Assembly (NCBI RefSeq): GCF_001590965.1
Contig: NZ_BCTW01000002.1
Location: 62,001-126,000 of the forward strand
DNA length: 64,000 bases
Source: Novosphingobium lentum NBRC 107847
GTDB taxonomy: Bacteria; Pseudomonadota; Alphaproteobacteria; Sphingomonadales; Sphingomonadaceae
Reading direction: 5' to 3'
Positions 1 to 8,110 of the stretch are shown here, piece after piece; position 1 is the stretch's first letter, and the number at the start of each line of letters is the position of its first letter. The translations under genes and the position numbers were made by a program. Below the pieces are notes generated by a model, which searched no databases, was not told the DNA's origin, and worked only from the letters and a program-made list of their open reading frames with translations.

Positions 1-435
1 GCCGATCAGCGCCATCGCGAACAGCAGCAGCAGAGTAGGCCGCCACCAGCGCGTGGGCGGGGCGAGGTCTTCCTCCGCATCGATATCGGCGTCGATCGTG
101 TCGCCCGCCGCGTCCCACAGGCGCTTGGCGAAAACATAGATCAGCGGCAGCAGCAGCACCGCGCAGAACCCGAACAGGAACAGCGCACGCTCAGCCGCCC
201 ACGCGCCGGGCAGGCCCATCCAGTTGGCGACCGTGCCGCCCGCCGCCGTGCTGACCGAGGGGTCGGTCTGGCTGTAAGTCGCCAGCGCGATGCCCAGAAA
301 CAGCATCGCCGCGAACAGCACCGCGCCGCCCGCCAGCTCAAGGCTGCGCTTCAGCCCGCGCCGCAGCACCGCGCGCCAGTCCGCGTTCGGTCCGCGCGCC
401 GTGCCCTTCGCTGGTGTGATCGCCCGAGATGCCAT
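1..435 (-). CDS. ftsK: DNA translocase FtsK, N-terminal part (runs off the left edge)
   Basis: Partial gene: the ATG is at 435 and the frame stays open to base 1, giving 145 residues. FtsK is the septal membrane-anchored ATPase that pumps DNA during chromosome segregation and XerCD dimer resolution. Only the membrane domain is visible. A basic N-terminus (to about residue 31) is followed by hydrophobic segments at about 33-52 and 84-102 and the start of a third at 132-145. Between the first two lies a periplasmic loop containing YSQTDPS, typical of alphaproteobacterial FtsK. An acidic stretch (DADIDAEEDL, about 116-125) precedes the third segment. The motor and gamma domains lie outside the window, so the name rests on the N-terminal pattern only. 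Confidence 0.8.
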   Translation of the reverse strand, partial: MASRAITPAKGTARGPNADWRAVLRRGLKRSLELAGGAVLFAAMLFLGIALATYSQTDPSVSTAAGGTVANWMGLPGAWAAERALFLFGFCAVLLLPLIYVFAKRLWDAAGDTIDADIDAEEDLAPPTRWWRPTLLLLFAMALIG

Positions 436-527
436 GAACCCTACCCTTCGCGGCCCATCATGCGCCACGAGGGGAGTCACCGTCAAGAATCCATGGGAAT
501 CCGGCGAGTCCCGATACGACGAACCGA

Positions 528-1073
528 TCAGGACAGCCCGTCGATCGCCGCAAAACCGTGGCATTGGAGCCGGGCAGCGCGGCGCGCGGTCATGCCGCCC
601 AGCGCGATCACCGGGCGCCGCGACAGGCGCGCCAGCAGCTGGAACCGCAACGGCCCCAGCACGCGCCCGCCGGGATGGCTGCGCGTGGCGTGGACCGGCG
701 AGAGCAGCACCGCGTCGGCACCGGCGGCGCGGCGCAACTCGCGGGGCCCGTGCGCCGTAGCCAGCCGCAGCCCGCCTGTCCGCCGCCCCAGCGTCGTCGC
801 ATCGCCATAAGCCCCATCGGCGCCCCACCGCTTGGCGAGCGCAGCAGAACCCGCCAGCACCAGCACCAATCCCCGCGTCCGACCCAGCTTGCGCAACGCC
901 GCGAACCGCGCTGCCCGCGCCGCCGGATCGAGGTGATAGTGGCGGAAAATCACCCCGCTGCCGCGCGGCAGGCGGCGGATCGCGCGCGCCAGCACCGCAT
1001 CGTTGCGCGCATCGCTCAGCAGCCACACGCGGGGAACGGCGGCGTTTCCAGACAGGCTATGGCGCTTCGACAC
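528..1073 (-). CDS. Thiamine-phosphate synthase-like protein (ThiE/TenI family)
   Basis: About 181 residues, read as a small TIM-barrel protein of the ThiE/TenI group. ThiE joins the pyrimidine and thiazole halves of thiamine; TenI-type relatives have other or unknown roles. The end of the protein carries IALGGMTARRA, which fits the phosphate-binding loop near the C-terminus of this family, and VLLSPVHATRSHPGG fits the preceding strand. The protein is shorter than classical ThiE (about 210), and I cannot see the full substrate motifs. I chose GTG 1073 because it sits just before the conserved part. An upstream ATG at 1097 would overlap the divergent yggS start at 1096. It is divergent from yggS with almost no intergenic space. 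Confidence 0.65.
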   Translation of the reverse strand: MSKRHSLSGNAAVPRVWLLSDARNDAVLARAIRRLPRGSGVIFRHYHLDPAARAARFAALRKLGRTRGLVLVLAGSAALAKRWGADGAYGDATTLGRRTGGLRLATAHGPRELRRAAGADAVLLSPVHATRSHPGGRVLGPLRFQLLARLSRRPVIALGGMTARRAARLQCHGFAAIDGLS

Positions 1074-1095
1074 GGCCCCGCTATAGCAGCGCGCC

Positions 1096-1791
1096 ATGCC
1101 AGTAACACCACCCGGAACAGACCCCGCAACCGCCGCCGCCAGGCTCGTCAATGTCCGCGCGCGCATCGCCCACGCCGCCGCCATCGCCCGGCGCGAAGCC
1201 GGTGACATAACGCTCGTCGCGGTGTCCAAAACGCACCCGGCCGAGGCGATTGCGCCGCTGATCGCCGCCGGACAGCGCGTGTTCGGCGAGAACCGCGTGC
1301 AGGAAGCACAGGCCAAATGGCCCGAATTGCGCGACCGGCACCCCGACATCGCACTGCATCTGGTTGGCCAGCTGCAATCGAACAAAGCGGACGAGGCGGT
1401 GGCGCTGTTCGACTGCATCCATTCGCTCGACCGCCCCAGCCTGCTGACCGCGCTCGCCCGCGCGATGGACAAGGCCGGCCGCCGCGTGCCGTGCTTCGTG
1501 CAGGTCAACATCGGCGCCGAGGACCAGAAGGGCGGTTGCGCGATCGCCGACCTGCCCGCGCTGCTGACACAGGCGCGCGGCGCGGACCTGCCGCTCGCCG
1601 GGCTGATGTGCGTGCCGCCCGCCGGGATCGAACCCGCCCCGTTCTTCGCGCTGCTCGACAAGCTGGCGGTGGACCATGGCCTCACCGGCGCTGGCCTGAG
1701 CATGGGCATGAGCGACGATTTCGAAACCGCGATCCTGATGGGCGCCACCCATGTGCGCGTGGGCAGCGCGCTGTTCGGGGCGCGGGGGTGA
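1096..1791 (+). CDS. yggS: YggS family pyridoxal-phosphate homeostasis protein
   Basis: 231 residues, the usual length for this single-domain, alanine-racemase-fold PLP carrier (PLPHP). It has no known enzymatic activity and buffers cellular pyridoxal phosphate. The PLP-binding lysine is K45 in VAVSKTHP, followed by VFGENRVQEAQ (about 63-73) and the C-terminal SMGMSDDFETAI phosphate-binding motif. A further family signature, LVGQLQSNKA, lies in the middle. The ATG at 1096 gives a normal N-terminus. It is divergent from the ThiE-like gene, and a palindromic repeat pair follows the stop codon. Confidence 0.93.
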   Translation: MPVTPPGTDPATAAARLVNVRARIAHAAAIARREAGDITLVAVSKTHPAEAIAPLIAAGQRVFGENRVQEAQAKWPELRDRHPDIALHLVGQLQSNKADEAVALFDCIHSLDRPSLLTALARAMDKAGRRVPCFVQVNIGAEDQKGGCAIADLPALLTQARGADLPLAGLMCVPPAGIEPAPFFALLDKLAVDHGLTGAGLSMGMSDDFETAILMGATHVRVGSALFGARG

Positions 1792-1820
1792 AGTGTGCGG
1801 GAATGGCGTTGAAGACCAGC

Positions 1821-1901
1821 GGTCCCCGGTCAAGCCCGGGACGACGCGGGAACGGATGTATCGTCGAGGTTTCGTCGTCCCGGACCTGATCGGGGACGAC
1901 G
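1821..1901. repeat. Paired inverted repeat, family A (REPIN-like)
   Basis: Two arms of about 26-29 bases in opposite orientation (1821-1846 and 1873-1901), each built on a GTCGTCCCGG...CCGGGAC palindrome. They fill the gap between yggS and the end of pyk. The same design occurs at 3794-3884 and 10828-10918, and a single arm at 14142-14167. It could act as a bidirectional terminator for the converging genes. Confidence 0.8.
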
Positions 1902-1920
1902 TTATCCAACCGCTACCCGA

Positions 1921-3387
1921 TCAAACCACGTGCCGCTTCAGTTCGTCGCCCGACAGCGTCACGACATGCAGCAGGTTCGTCGCCCCAGGCGTACCGAACG
2001 GCACGCCAGCCAGCGCGATCAGGCGCGATCCGGCGGCCCCAAAGCCGTGGCGCAGCGCCATGCGCTTGCCCTTGCCGATCATCTCCTCGAAGCTGCCGAT
2101 GTCGCGCGTCTGCACTGCAAAGGCGCCCCACAGCAGACCAACCCGGCGCGCGGTGCGCAGCGACGGGGTGAGCACCAGCATCGGCACCGCCGGCCGTTCG
2201 CGCGCCACGCGCCGCGCGGTCGATCCAGATCCGGTGAACACGATGATGCCCGAGATCGGCAGCGTTTCGGCGATGCTGGCGCACGCCTGGCTCAGCGCGT
2301 CGGCGGTGGTCGCGTCGGGGGTCATCTCGGTGAAGTGGATGCGCGCGGCATAGCCGGGGTCGCGCTCCACCTGGCTGGCGATGCGGTGCATGATCGTCAC
2401 CGCTTCTTCCGGCCAGGCGCCAGCGGCGGTTTCGGCCGAGAGCATTACCGCGTCGGCGCCGTCATACACCGCGTTGGCGACGTCGGACACTTCGGCGCGG
2501 GTCGGCGCGGGGCTTTCGATCATCGATTCGAGCATCTGGGTGGCGACGACCACCGGCTTGCCCTGCCGCCGCGCCGATTCGACGATGCGCTTCTGCAGCG
2601 GCGGGACTTCTTCGGGGTTGAGTTCCACGCCGAGATCGCCACGCGCGACCATGATACCGTCGCTTAGCTCGATGATCTCGTCCAGCCGGGTGATCGCGGC
2701 AGGCTTTTCGATCTTGGCCATCAGCGCGGGGCCGTTGACCGTGGGGCCACCCATCAACCGCCGCGCTTCGGCCACGTCCTCGGGCCGCTGCACGAACGAC
2801 AGCGCGATCCAGTCGGCGCCATGCTCGATCGCGAAGGTCAGGTCGCGGCGGTCCTTCTCGGTCAGCGCGGGCACCGGCACCACCGCATCGGGCACGTTCA
2901 CGCCCTTGCGATCGGAAATCACCCCGCCCACTTCGGCGCTGCACAGGATTTCGTTATCGTCGGCGCGAATCACGCGCAGCCGCAGCTTGCCGTCGTCGAT
3001 CAGCAGGCGCTGGCCCTTGTGCAGCACGCCGAACAGTTCGGGATGCGGCAGGCACACGCGCGTCTCGTCGCCGGGCTCGGGGTTGCGATCGAGCGTGAAG
3101 TGACCCGAATGGCGGATCACCGCGCGCCCGTCCCTGAACGTGCCGACGCGCAGTTTCGGCCCCTGCAGGTCGCACAGGATCGTGATCGGGCGGCCGATCA
3201 GCTTTTCCAGCGCGCGGATCGAGGCGATCGTCTCGGCATGGGTGGCGTGATCGCCGTGGCTCATGTTGACGCGGAACGCATCGACTCCGGCGCGATAGAG
3301 CCGCTCGAGCATTTCGGGCGAACGGCTCGCCGGGCCGACGGTTGCCAGAATCTTGACCTTGCGGCCGCGAAGATCGACTTTGGCCAC
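1921..3387 (-). CDS. pyk: Pyruvate kinase
   Basis: 488 residues, full length for the tetrameric glycolytic enzyme that converts phosphoenolpyruvate and ADP to pyruvate and ATP. Visible landmarks are FRVNMSHGDH near residue 40, the active-site block MVARGDLGVELN with metal-binding acidic residues, and KPVVVATQMLESMI followed by APTRAEVSDVANAVYDGADA. The C-terminal regulatory domain is present (IIVFTGSGSTARRVARERP). The start is GTG at 3387, supported by a GGGAG ribosome-binding site about six bases upstream. No pathway neighbours adjoin it. The gene is divergent from the DUF1244 gene. Confidence 0.96.
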   Translation of the reverse strand: MAKVDLRGRKVKILATVGPASRSPEMLERLYRAGVDAFRVNMSHGDHATHAETIASIRALEKLIGRPITILCDLQGPKLRVGTFRDGRAVIRHSGHFTLDRNPEPGDETRVCLPHPELFGVLHKGQRLLIDDGKLRLRVIRADDNEILCSAEVGGVISDRKGVNVPDAVVPVPALTEKDRRDLTFAIEHGADWIALSFVQRPEDVAEARRLMGGPTVNGPALMAKIEKPAAITRLDEIIELSDGIMVARGDLGVELNPEEVPPLQKRIVESARRQGKPVVVATQMLESMIESPAPTRAEVSDVANAVYDGADAVMLSAETAAGAWPEEAVTIMHRIASQVERDPGYAARIHFTEMTPDATTADALSQACASIAETLPISGIIVFTGSGSTARRVARERPAVPMLVLTPSLRTARRVGLLWGAFAVQTRDIGSFEEMIGKGKRMALRHGFGAAGSRLIALAGVPFGTPGATNLLHVVTLSGDELKRHVV

Positions 3388-3456
3388 GACCGGCTCCCTT
3401 GCTGTAACGCGCGGGGCTATGGCTCATCAGGCCGCAAAACCCAAGGACCACGTACC

Positions 3457-3792
3457 ATGGATACGAATTCGCCAGAAACGCCCGAAGCCCTTGGCGATCC
3501 GCTCGACACGCTGCCCGATGCGGTCGCTGCCGCCGCGTTCCGTCGGCTGGTGCGCCACTTGCGCCACCGCCACGATGCGCAGAACATCGACCTGATGGGG
3601 CTGGCGGGCTTCTGCCGCAACTGCCTGGCCGACTGGATTATCGATGCCGGCGCCGGGCTGGATAAAGCTTCGGCCCGGGAGGTTATCCACGGGCTGCCCG
3701 CCGCGACATGGAAGGCGCGCTACCAGACCGACGCCACGCCCGAACAGCTGGCGCGGATGGAAGCGAGTGTGAAGCTGAACGCTGCGGAATGA
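3457..3792 (+). CDS. DUF1244 family protein
   Basis: 111 residues. It belongs to the small alphaproteobacterial/gammaproteobacterial DUF1244 family, whose function I do not know. The family signature is visible as a conserved core [18 protein letters not shown] (about residues 47-64), with two cysteines in an FCRNC arrangement, followed by [12 protein letters not shown]. No signal peptide or membrane segment is seen, so a cytosolic location is inferred. The ATG at 3457 is the only start that keeps the acidic N-terminus short. It is divergent from pyk, and a family A repeat follows directly after the stop codon. Confidence 0.85.
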   Translation: MDTNSPETPEALGDPLDTLPDAVAAAAFRRLVRHLRHRHDAQNIDLMGLAGFCRNCLADWIIDAGAGLDKASAREVIHGLPAATWKARYQTDATPEQLARMEASVKLNAAE

Positions 3793-3793
3793 T

Positions 3794-3884
3794 CGTCGTC
3801 CCGGGCTCGACCCGGCACCGCCGGCCAGATCGACGCGACCTCCAGTCCGAATGCCACCGGTCCCGGATCAGGTCCGGGACGACG
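3794..3884. repeat. Paired inverted repeat, family A
   Basis: Left arm 3794-3816 and right arm 3859-3884 are inverted copies of the GTCGTCCCGG...CCGGGAC unit. The element begins one base after the DUF1244 stop codon, so it may serve as that gene's terminator. The spacing between arms is about 42 bases, similar to the copy at 10828-10918. Confidence 0.75.
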
Positions 3885-4018
3885 ATGGCGGGGCCGGGAA
3901 GACGGGGCCGGGACAAGCTCGACCGCCATTCTATCCACAGCCCGCCGCTTCCCCGTGCCGGTCCGCGCCGCTATCAGCCCGGCCAACCGATTCACCTGCA
4001 TCCTACGGAGAGCCACCG

Positions 4019-4255
4019 ATGGCCGAAACCACCGACGACCGCCTGCGCCTGCTGATCGAGCGGGTCGAACGCCTCGAGGAAGAAAAGCGCGGCATCGCCG
4101 ACGACATCAAGGACGTCTATGCGGAGGCCAAGGCGGTGGGTTACGACGCCAAGATCATGCGCCAGATCGTGCGCCTGCGCAAAATGAAGCCCGACGATCG
4201 CCGCGAAATGGAAACGATTCTCGATCTTTACAAAGCCGCGCTGGGGCTGGGCTGA
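4019..4255 (+). CDS. DUF2312 domain-containing protein
   Basis: 78 residues, predicted soluble and helical. The sequence matches the small alphaproteobacterial DUF2312 family. An N-terminal amphipathic helix with [19 protein letters not shown] is followed by [20 protein letters not shown] and an acidic [13 protein letters not shown] helix. The heptad-like spacing of the first helix suggests a short coiled coil. Family members are sometimes annotated as GapR-like DNA-binding proteins. GapR is an AT-rich/supercoil-binding protein from Caulobacter, and the RxxKPDDR-type ending is shared, so a nucleoid-associated role is plausible but inferred. TACGGAGAG about eight bases upstream supports the ATG at 4019. 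Confidence 0.85.
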   Translation: MAETTDDRLRLLIERVERLEEEKRGIADDIKDVYAEAKAVGYDAKIMRQIVRLRKMKPDDRREMETILDLYKAALGLG

Positions 4256-4283
4256 TCCGCGTCATTCTTACATAAGCGAAGCG

Positions 4284-4315
4284 CCGGGGAACCCGCCGGG
4301 GGTTCCCCGGTTCGT
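4284..4315 (+). terminator. Strong hairpin downstream of the DUF2312 gene
   Basis: An 11-base-pair perfect stem (4284-4294 with 4300-4310) and a five-base loop lie 28 bases after the DUF2312 stop. The following T-run is weak (TTCGTCTC), so intrinsic termination is likely but not certain. Confidence 0.6.
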
Positions 4316-4348
4316 CTCATGTATCTGATTTTACATGGGACCAGGCCG

Positions 4349-5212
4349 ATGAGCAGCGAGACCGCCACCGTTATCGCACCGATCCACGAAGATGGACTGC
4401 CCGGCAGTGAAGCGACGCTCGATCCCCAGCCCGAATGGCAACCGCGCTATCCCGGTTCGGGGCGGCTGGCGGGCAAGGTGGCGATCGTCACCGGGGCGGA
4501 CAGCGGCATCGGCCGCGCGGTGGCGGTGCTCTACGCGCGCGAGGGCGCATCGGTCGCGATCGCCTATCTCAACGAGCACGAAGACGCCCGGCGCACCCGC
4601 CTGGCCTGCGAGGTCGAGGGCGCGGCAGTGGTCGGCTTTGCCGGCGACCTTGGCGATCCCGAAGTCGCGCAGGCGCTGGTCGACCGGGTGGTGGGCGAAT
4701 GGGGCCGCCTCGACATCGTGGTCAACATCGCGGGCGAACAGCACCCCGACAAGGACATCCGCGACATCACCCCGCAGCAGCTGCAGCGCACGTTCCAGAC
4801 CAACATCTTCTCGATGTTCTACGTGGTGCAGGCAGCGCGCGACCATCTCAAGTCGGGCGCCGTGATCGTCAACTGCACCTCGGTGACGATGTACCAGGGC
4901 GAGCCCGAGCTGCTCGACTATTCCAGCACCAAGGGCGCGATCACCGCGTTCACGCGCTCGCTGTCGGAAAACCTCGTCAAGGACGGCATCCGCGTCAATG
5001 CGGTGGCGCCGGGGCCGATCTGGACTCCGCTCAATCCCTCGGGCGGGGCCAGCCCGGAAAAGCTGGCCCACTTCGGCGAGAAGACGCCGATGGGCCGCCC
5101 CGGCCAGCCCAACGAAGTCGCGCCGGCGTTCCTGTTTCTGGCCTGCAGCGATTCGAGCTATATGTCGGGTCAGGTGCTGCATCCCAACGGGGGCACCATC
5201 GTCAACGGCTGA
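4349..5212 (+). CDS. SDR family NAD(P)-dependent oxidoreductase
   Basis: 287 residues, longer than the 250-residue classical SDR because of an N-terminal extension of about 40 residues that is rich in proline and acidic residues. This length and shape resemble the YghA/YhdF/YhxC group of general-stress SDRs. The cofactor motif TGADSGIG is at about 48-55. VNIAGEQ stands at the NNAG position, and the catalytic YSSTK lies in LLDYSSTKGAI. The substrate cannot be read from sequence. An in-frame ATG lies upstream at 4319, but ATG 4349 gives the typical family N-terminus. It stands alone between a terminator hairpin and yebC. Confidence 0.87.
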   Translation: MSSETATVIAPIHEDGLPGSEATLDPQPEWQPRYPGSGRLAGKVAIVTGADSGIGRAVAVLYAREGASVAIAYLNEHEDARRTRLACEVEGAAVVGFAGDLGDPEVAQALVDRVVGEWGRLDIVVNIAGEQHPDKDIRDITPQQLQRTFQTNIFSMFYVVQAARDHLKSGAVIVNCTSVTMYQGEPELLDYSSTKGAITAFTRSLSENLVKDGIRVNAVAPGPIWTPLNPSGGASPEKLAHFGEKTPMGRPGQPNEVAPAFLFLACSDSSYMSGQVLHPNGGTIVNG

Positions 5213-5327
5213 GCGCGCATGCTGTTTGCCGGAGCGCGGCGGGTGGCAGCGGTTGCCTTTAGACTGCGCGAAGGTGTAAGGGCGCGCCACTTTACCGCAC
5301 CTTATTTCAAAAGCAGAAGCGCGAGCC

Positions 5328-6071
5328 ATGGCAGGCCATTCCAAATTCAAGAACATCATGCACCGCAAGGGCGCGCAGGACAAAAAGCGCGCGGGGCTGT
5401 TTTCCAAGCTCAGCCGCGAAATCACCGTCGCGGCCAAGATGGGCATGCCCGATCCGGACTTTAACCCGCGGCTGCGTGCGGCCGTCAACGCCGCCAAGGC
5501 GCAGTCGGTGCCCAAGGACAACATCCAGCGCGCGATCGACAAGGCATCCAAGGGCGACGCCGAGAACTACGAGGAAGTGCGCTACGAGGGCTATGGCCCG
5601 GGCGGCGTGGCGATCATCGTCGAGGCGCTGACCGACAACCGCAACCGCACCGCCACCAACGTGCGCACAGCGTTTTCCAAGAACGGCGGCAATCTGGGCG
5701 CCAGCGGCGCGGTCAGCCACGGCTTCGATCGGCTGGGCCTGATCGAATACGGCGCCAAGGCGGGTGACGAGGAAAAAGTGCTCGAAGCCGCGATCGAAGC
5801 TGGTGCCGACGATGTCGAGAGCGACGACGACGGCCATGCGATCTGGACCAGCATCGACGTGCTCCACCCGGTCAGCCGCGAACTGGAAAAGACGCTGGGT
5901 GAGGCCGAAGCGGTCAAGCTGGCGTGGCGGCCCGGCCTCAAGGTCGACGTCAGCGAAGCCGACGCCGCCACGCTGTTCAAGCTGATCGACGTGCTCGAGG
6001 AAGACGACGACGTGCAGACCGTGTGGGGCAACTACGAAGTCAGCGACGCGGTGCTGGAGACGCTGGGCTGA
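5328..6071 (+). CDS. yebC: YebC/PmpR family regulatory protein
   Basis: 247 residues. The start [15 protein letters not shown] is diagnostic for the YebC/PmpR (TACO1-like) family. These proteins bind DNA in some species, and recent work links them to rescue of ribosomes on proline-rich stretches. The three-domain family pattern is intact: an N-terminal helical domain, then [15 protein letters not shown] and the mid-domain [10 protein letters not shown]. The stop codon overlaps the ruvC start by four bases (CTGA), so ruvC is probably translated by coupling. The yebC-ruvC-ruvA-ruvB order is a widespread bacterial arrangement. Confidence 0.95.
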   Translation: MAGHSKFKNIMHRKGAQDKKRAGLFSKLSREITVAAKMGMPDPDFNPRLRAAVNAAKAQSVPKDNIQRAIDKASKGDAENYEEVRYEGYGPGGVAIIVEALTDNRNRTATNVRTAFSKNGGNLGASGAVSHGFDRLGLIEYGAKAGDEEKVLEAAIEAGADDVESDDDGHAIWTSIDVLHPVSRELEKTLGEAEAVKLAWRPGLKVDVSEADAATLFKLIDVLEEDDDVQTVWGNYEVSDAVLETLG

Positions 6072-6535
6072 TCATCATCGGCCTCGATCCCGGCCTCGGC
6101 TGCACCGGCTGGGGGGTCATCGCCAAATCGGGCAACCGTCTCAGCCACATCGCCAACGGCCAGGTCAAGACCGACCCCGCGCAACCGCTGGCCGAGCGGC
6201 TGGTGGTGCTCGACCGCGAGCTGACCGACGTGATCCTGGCCCATCGCCCCGATGCCGGCGCGGTCGAGGAAGTCTTCGTCAACTCCAACGCGCAGTCCAC
6301 ATTAAAGCTGGGGCAGGCGCGCGGCGTGTGCCTGCTCGCGCTCGCCCGCGCCGGGCTGCCCGTGGCCGAATACGCCACGCGGCTGGTCAAGAAGGCGCTG
6401 GTCGGCACCGGCGCGGCCGAAAAGGCGCAAGTCCAGGCGATGCTCAAGGTGCTGTTGCCCGGCGTGAAGCTGGCGGGGGCGGACGCGGCCGATGCGCTGG
6501 CGGTGGCTATCACCCACGCGCACGTGGGGCGATAA
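6068..6535 (+). CDS. ruvC: Crossover junction endodeoxyribonuclease RuvC
   Basis: 155 residues. RuvC is the dimeric nuclease that resolves Holliday junctions together with RuvAB. The catalytic acids are in place: D7 in IGLDPGLG, E in VEEVFVN, and the two C-terminal aspartates in [10 protein letters not shown]. The N-terminus normally reads M-I-I-x-G-L-D-P-G. Here the codon at the methionine position is CTG (6068), overlapping the yebC TGA as CTGA. I see no ATG, GTG or TTG in frame within the preceding dozen codons that would give a sensible protein, so CTG initiation by coupling is inferred. The inverted repeat at 6542-6617 follows. Confidence 0.9.
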   Translation: MIIIGLDPGLGCTGWGVIAKSGNRLSHIANGQVKTDPAQPLAERLVVLDRELTDVILAHRPDAGAVEEVFVNSNAQSTLKLGQARGVCLLALARAGLPVAEYATRLVKKALVGTGAAEKAQVQAMLKVLLPGVKLAGADAADALAVAITHAHVGR

Positions 6536-6541
6536 CCAACT

Positions 6542-6617
6542 GCGTCCCCGCGCAGGCGGGGACCTAGGGCCAACATGCACTTGATCCGCATGAGGTCCCC
6601 GCCTTCGCGGGGACGCA
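6542..6617. repeat. Paired inverted repeat, family B
   Basis: Arms 6542-6565 and 6593-6617 are inverted copies of GCGTCCCCGC..GCGGGGACC. Another copy with the same arm order is at 53298-53373. It sits between ruvC and ruvA, so it lies inside what would otherwise be one operon. Confidence 0.78.
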
Positions 6618-6663
6618 CGAAACCGGCTTTCGCATATGGAATGGTTGTGCCAAGGAACAAAGC

Positions 6664-7269
6664 ATGATCGCCAAGCTTTCCGGCCTGCTCGATGAAACCG
6701 GCGCCGACTGGGCGGTGATCGACGTGGCGGGCGTGGGCTACCTCGTCCACTGCTCGGCCAAGACGCTCGCTGCTCTCGGCATCCGGGGCGAGGGTTGCAC
6801 CGTCTACACCGAGCTTCAGGTCTCCGAAAACGACATGCGCCTGATCGGCTTCGCCAGCGGAGCGGAGCGCGACTGGTTTCGCCTGCTAACGGGCGTGCAG
6901 GGCGTGGGCAGCAAGGTCGCGCTGGCGATCCTCTCGGCGCTGTCGGGCGAGGAACTGCAACGCGCCTGCGCGGGCGGCGATGCGGCGATGGTCGCGCGCG
7001 CCAACGGTGTCGGCCCCAAACTCGCCAGCCGCATCGTCAACGAACTGAAGGACAAGGCCGGCGGCATGGCCAGCTTCCCCGGCGCCCCCCCCGGAGCGCT
7101 GGCGCCCCCGCCCGGCTCGGCCAGCGCGGATGCGGTCTCGGCCCTGCAGAACCTGGGGTTCAAGCCCGCCATCGCCAGCGCTGCGGTGGCGCGCGCGGTG
7201 GAAGAACTGGGCGACGGAGCGGAGCTGGACGCGCTGGTGAGGGTTGCGTTGAAGAGGGCGGCGGGGTGA
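6664..7269 (+). CDS. ruvA: Holliday junction branch migration protein RuvA
   Basis: 201 residues, normal length. RuvA tetramers hold the Holliday junction and load the RuvB motor. The N-terminal OB-fold begins [11 protein letters not shown]. Helix-hairpin-helix motifs are visible as [19 protein letters not shown] and [20 protein letters not shown] flexible Pro/Gly/Ala-rich linker ([13 protein letters not shown]) leads to the C-terminal RuvB-binding domain with [16 protein letters not shown]. In this genome ruvA is separated from ruvB by about 1.1 kb of inserted material. Confidence 0.96.
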   Translation: MIAKLSGLLDETGADWAVIDVAGVGYLVHCSAKTLAALGIRGEGCTVYTELQVSENDMRLIGFASGAERDWFRLLTGVQGVGSKVALAILSALSGEELQRACAGGDAAMVARANGVGPKLASRIVNELKDKAGGMASFPGAPPGALAPPPGSASADAVSALQNLGFKPAIASAAVARAVEELGDGAELDALVRVALKRAAG

Positions 7270-7290
7270 GCGCAACTACCTCGCCCCATC

Positions 7291-7692
7291 GTCATCCTGA
7301 ACTCGTTTCAGGATCCATTTCTCGGTTTGCCCGGAGCAAGCGGAGGCAAGCCCAGCCCCATCGCAAGGTCCGCCCAATGCGGATTCCCCTCGTTGATCAG
7401 GTTGATCTTCCATGGACGATGCCAGTTCTTGAGCTGCTTCTCACGGACGATGGCGTGCTCCATCGTTGCATGGAACTCAAAGTGAACAAGGCAATAAGTC
7501 CGGTTGCGAGAGGAAAAGCCCGGCAAAGCCCCGGTCCGGTGCTGCCACATTCGCGCCGGGAGGTTGGACGTCACGCCGATGTACAGCGTGCCGTAAGTGC
7601 CGCTGGCGAGGATGTAGCTGCACGGAACGCGCTCTTGCCGCATGTGCCCGAGCTTGCGGTGAAATGGACCCTGAAACAAGTTCAGGGTGACG
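7291..7692. mobile_element. Family D inverted-repeat element enclosing a GIY-YIG nuclease gene (putative)
   Basis: A left arm at 7291-7316 and an inverted right arm at 7666-7692 enclose a single gene for a GIY-YIG nuclease. The arms match, in the same order and orientation, those of two short non-coding elements at 52073-52155 and 56307-56398, which are only 83-92 bases long. The right end also shares its inner flank with the 56307 copy (TTGCGG, three variable bases, then AATGGACCCTGAAAC). I infer a nuclease-bearing long form with short derivatives. No target-site duplication has been demonstrated. Confidence 0.5.
7308..7643 (-). CDS. GIY-YIG nuclease family protein
   Basis: 111 residues. 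A single GIY-YIG endonuclease domain starts almost at the N-terminus: SYILASGTYGTLYIGVTSNL carries the GIY and YIG-like elements. The arginine of LPARMWQHR and the glutamate of AIVREKQLK fit the active site. The C-terminus (about 88-111) is variable and runs into the inner flank of the left inverted-repeat arm. Start at ATG 7643; a longer in-frame reading to 7745 would run through the right arm and is unlikely. Free-standing members of this UvrC-like group occur in several copies in sphingomonads, and their role is not established. A related gene lies at 38011-38304. Confidence 0.85.
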   Translation of the reverse strand: MRQERVPCSYILASGTYGTLYIGVTSNLPARMWQHRTGALPGFSSRNRTYCLVHFEFHATMEHAIVREKQLKNWHRPWKINLINEGNPHWADLAMGLGLPPLAPGKPRNGS

Positions 7693-7724
7693 AAGATGGG
7701 ATGGGTTTGGAGGTATCTGCACGC

Positions 7725-7808
7725 CTCCTCTCCCCCATCCGCCAACCGGACGACGCCGACGCGGCGTTGCGGTCCAAGACGCTCGCCGGGTTCGTCGGCC
7801 AGTCGGCG
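7725..7808 (+). pseudogene. Duplicated 5' fragment of ruvB
   Basis: These 84 bases match bases 13-96 of intact ruvB (8408-8491) with nine mismatches counted by eye. In the same frame they encode [20 protein letters not shown] and FVGQ, exactly as RuvB does. Homology is lost after the FVGQ codons. The fragment belongs to a 54-codon open frame (ATG 7701 to 7865) that is probably not a functional gene. The fragment lies just upstream of parD, so the toxin-antitoxin pair is flanked by a ruvB piece on one side and whole ruvB on the other. Confidence 0.88.
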
Positions 7809-7861
7809 ACGGCACGGTCAGGCACCTTGGCCGCAACCCAGACAACGCGTATGGTGACGCA

Positions 7862-8110
7862 ATGACCGACCTCAGCTTATCGCTTCCCGACGACCTTGCC
7901 GGTCAGTTCAAGTCGCGCCTCGCCGATGGACATTACGCGAGCGCGAGCGATTACCTGCTCGCACTGATCCGCCGCGATCTTGAGGAAGCCGCCGATACGG
8001 CGTGGGTGCGCGAAAAGATCGCGGAAGGCGAGGCTTCGGGATACATCGATCGCGACGCGCGGGACGTCCTGAGGGAAATCGCCGCCGAGCGCCGCGCCCG
8101 GCGTGGCTGA
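7862..8110 (+). CDS. parD: Type II antitoxin, ParD family (ribbon-helix-helix)
   Basis: 82 residues. The N-terminal ribbon-helix-helix part (LSLSLPDDLAGQFKSRLADG, then YASASDYLLALIRRDL) matches ParD/CopG antitoxins. Such proteins bind their own promoter and, through the C-terminal half, neutralise the toxin. The C-terminus is charged and ends in ERRARRG. The stop codon overlaps the parE GTG start by eight bases, the usual antitoxin-first coupling. Autoregulation from a promoter in 7809-7861 is expected from the family but no operator is obvious. The pair sits between ruvA and ruvB, a non-standard site. Confidence 0.88.
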   Translation: MTDLSLSLPDDLAGQFKSRLADGHYASASDYLLALIRRDLEEAADTAWVREKIAEGEASGYIDRDARDVLREIAAERRARRG

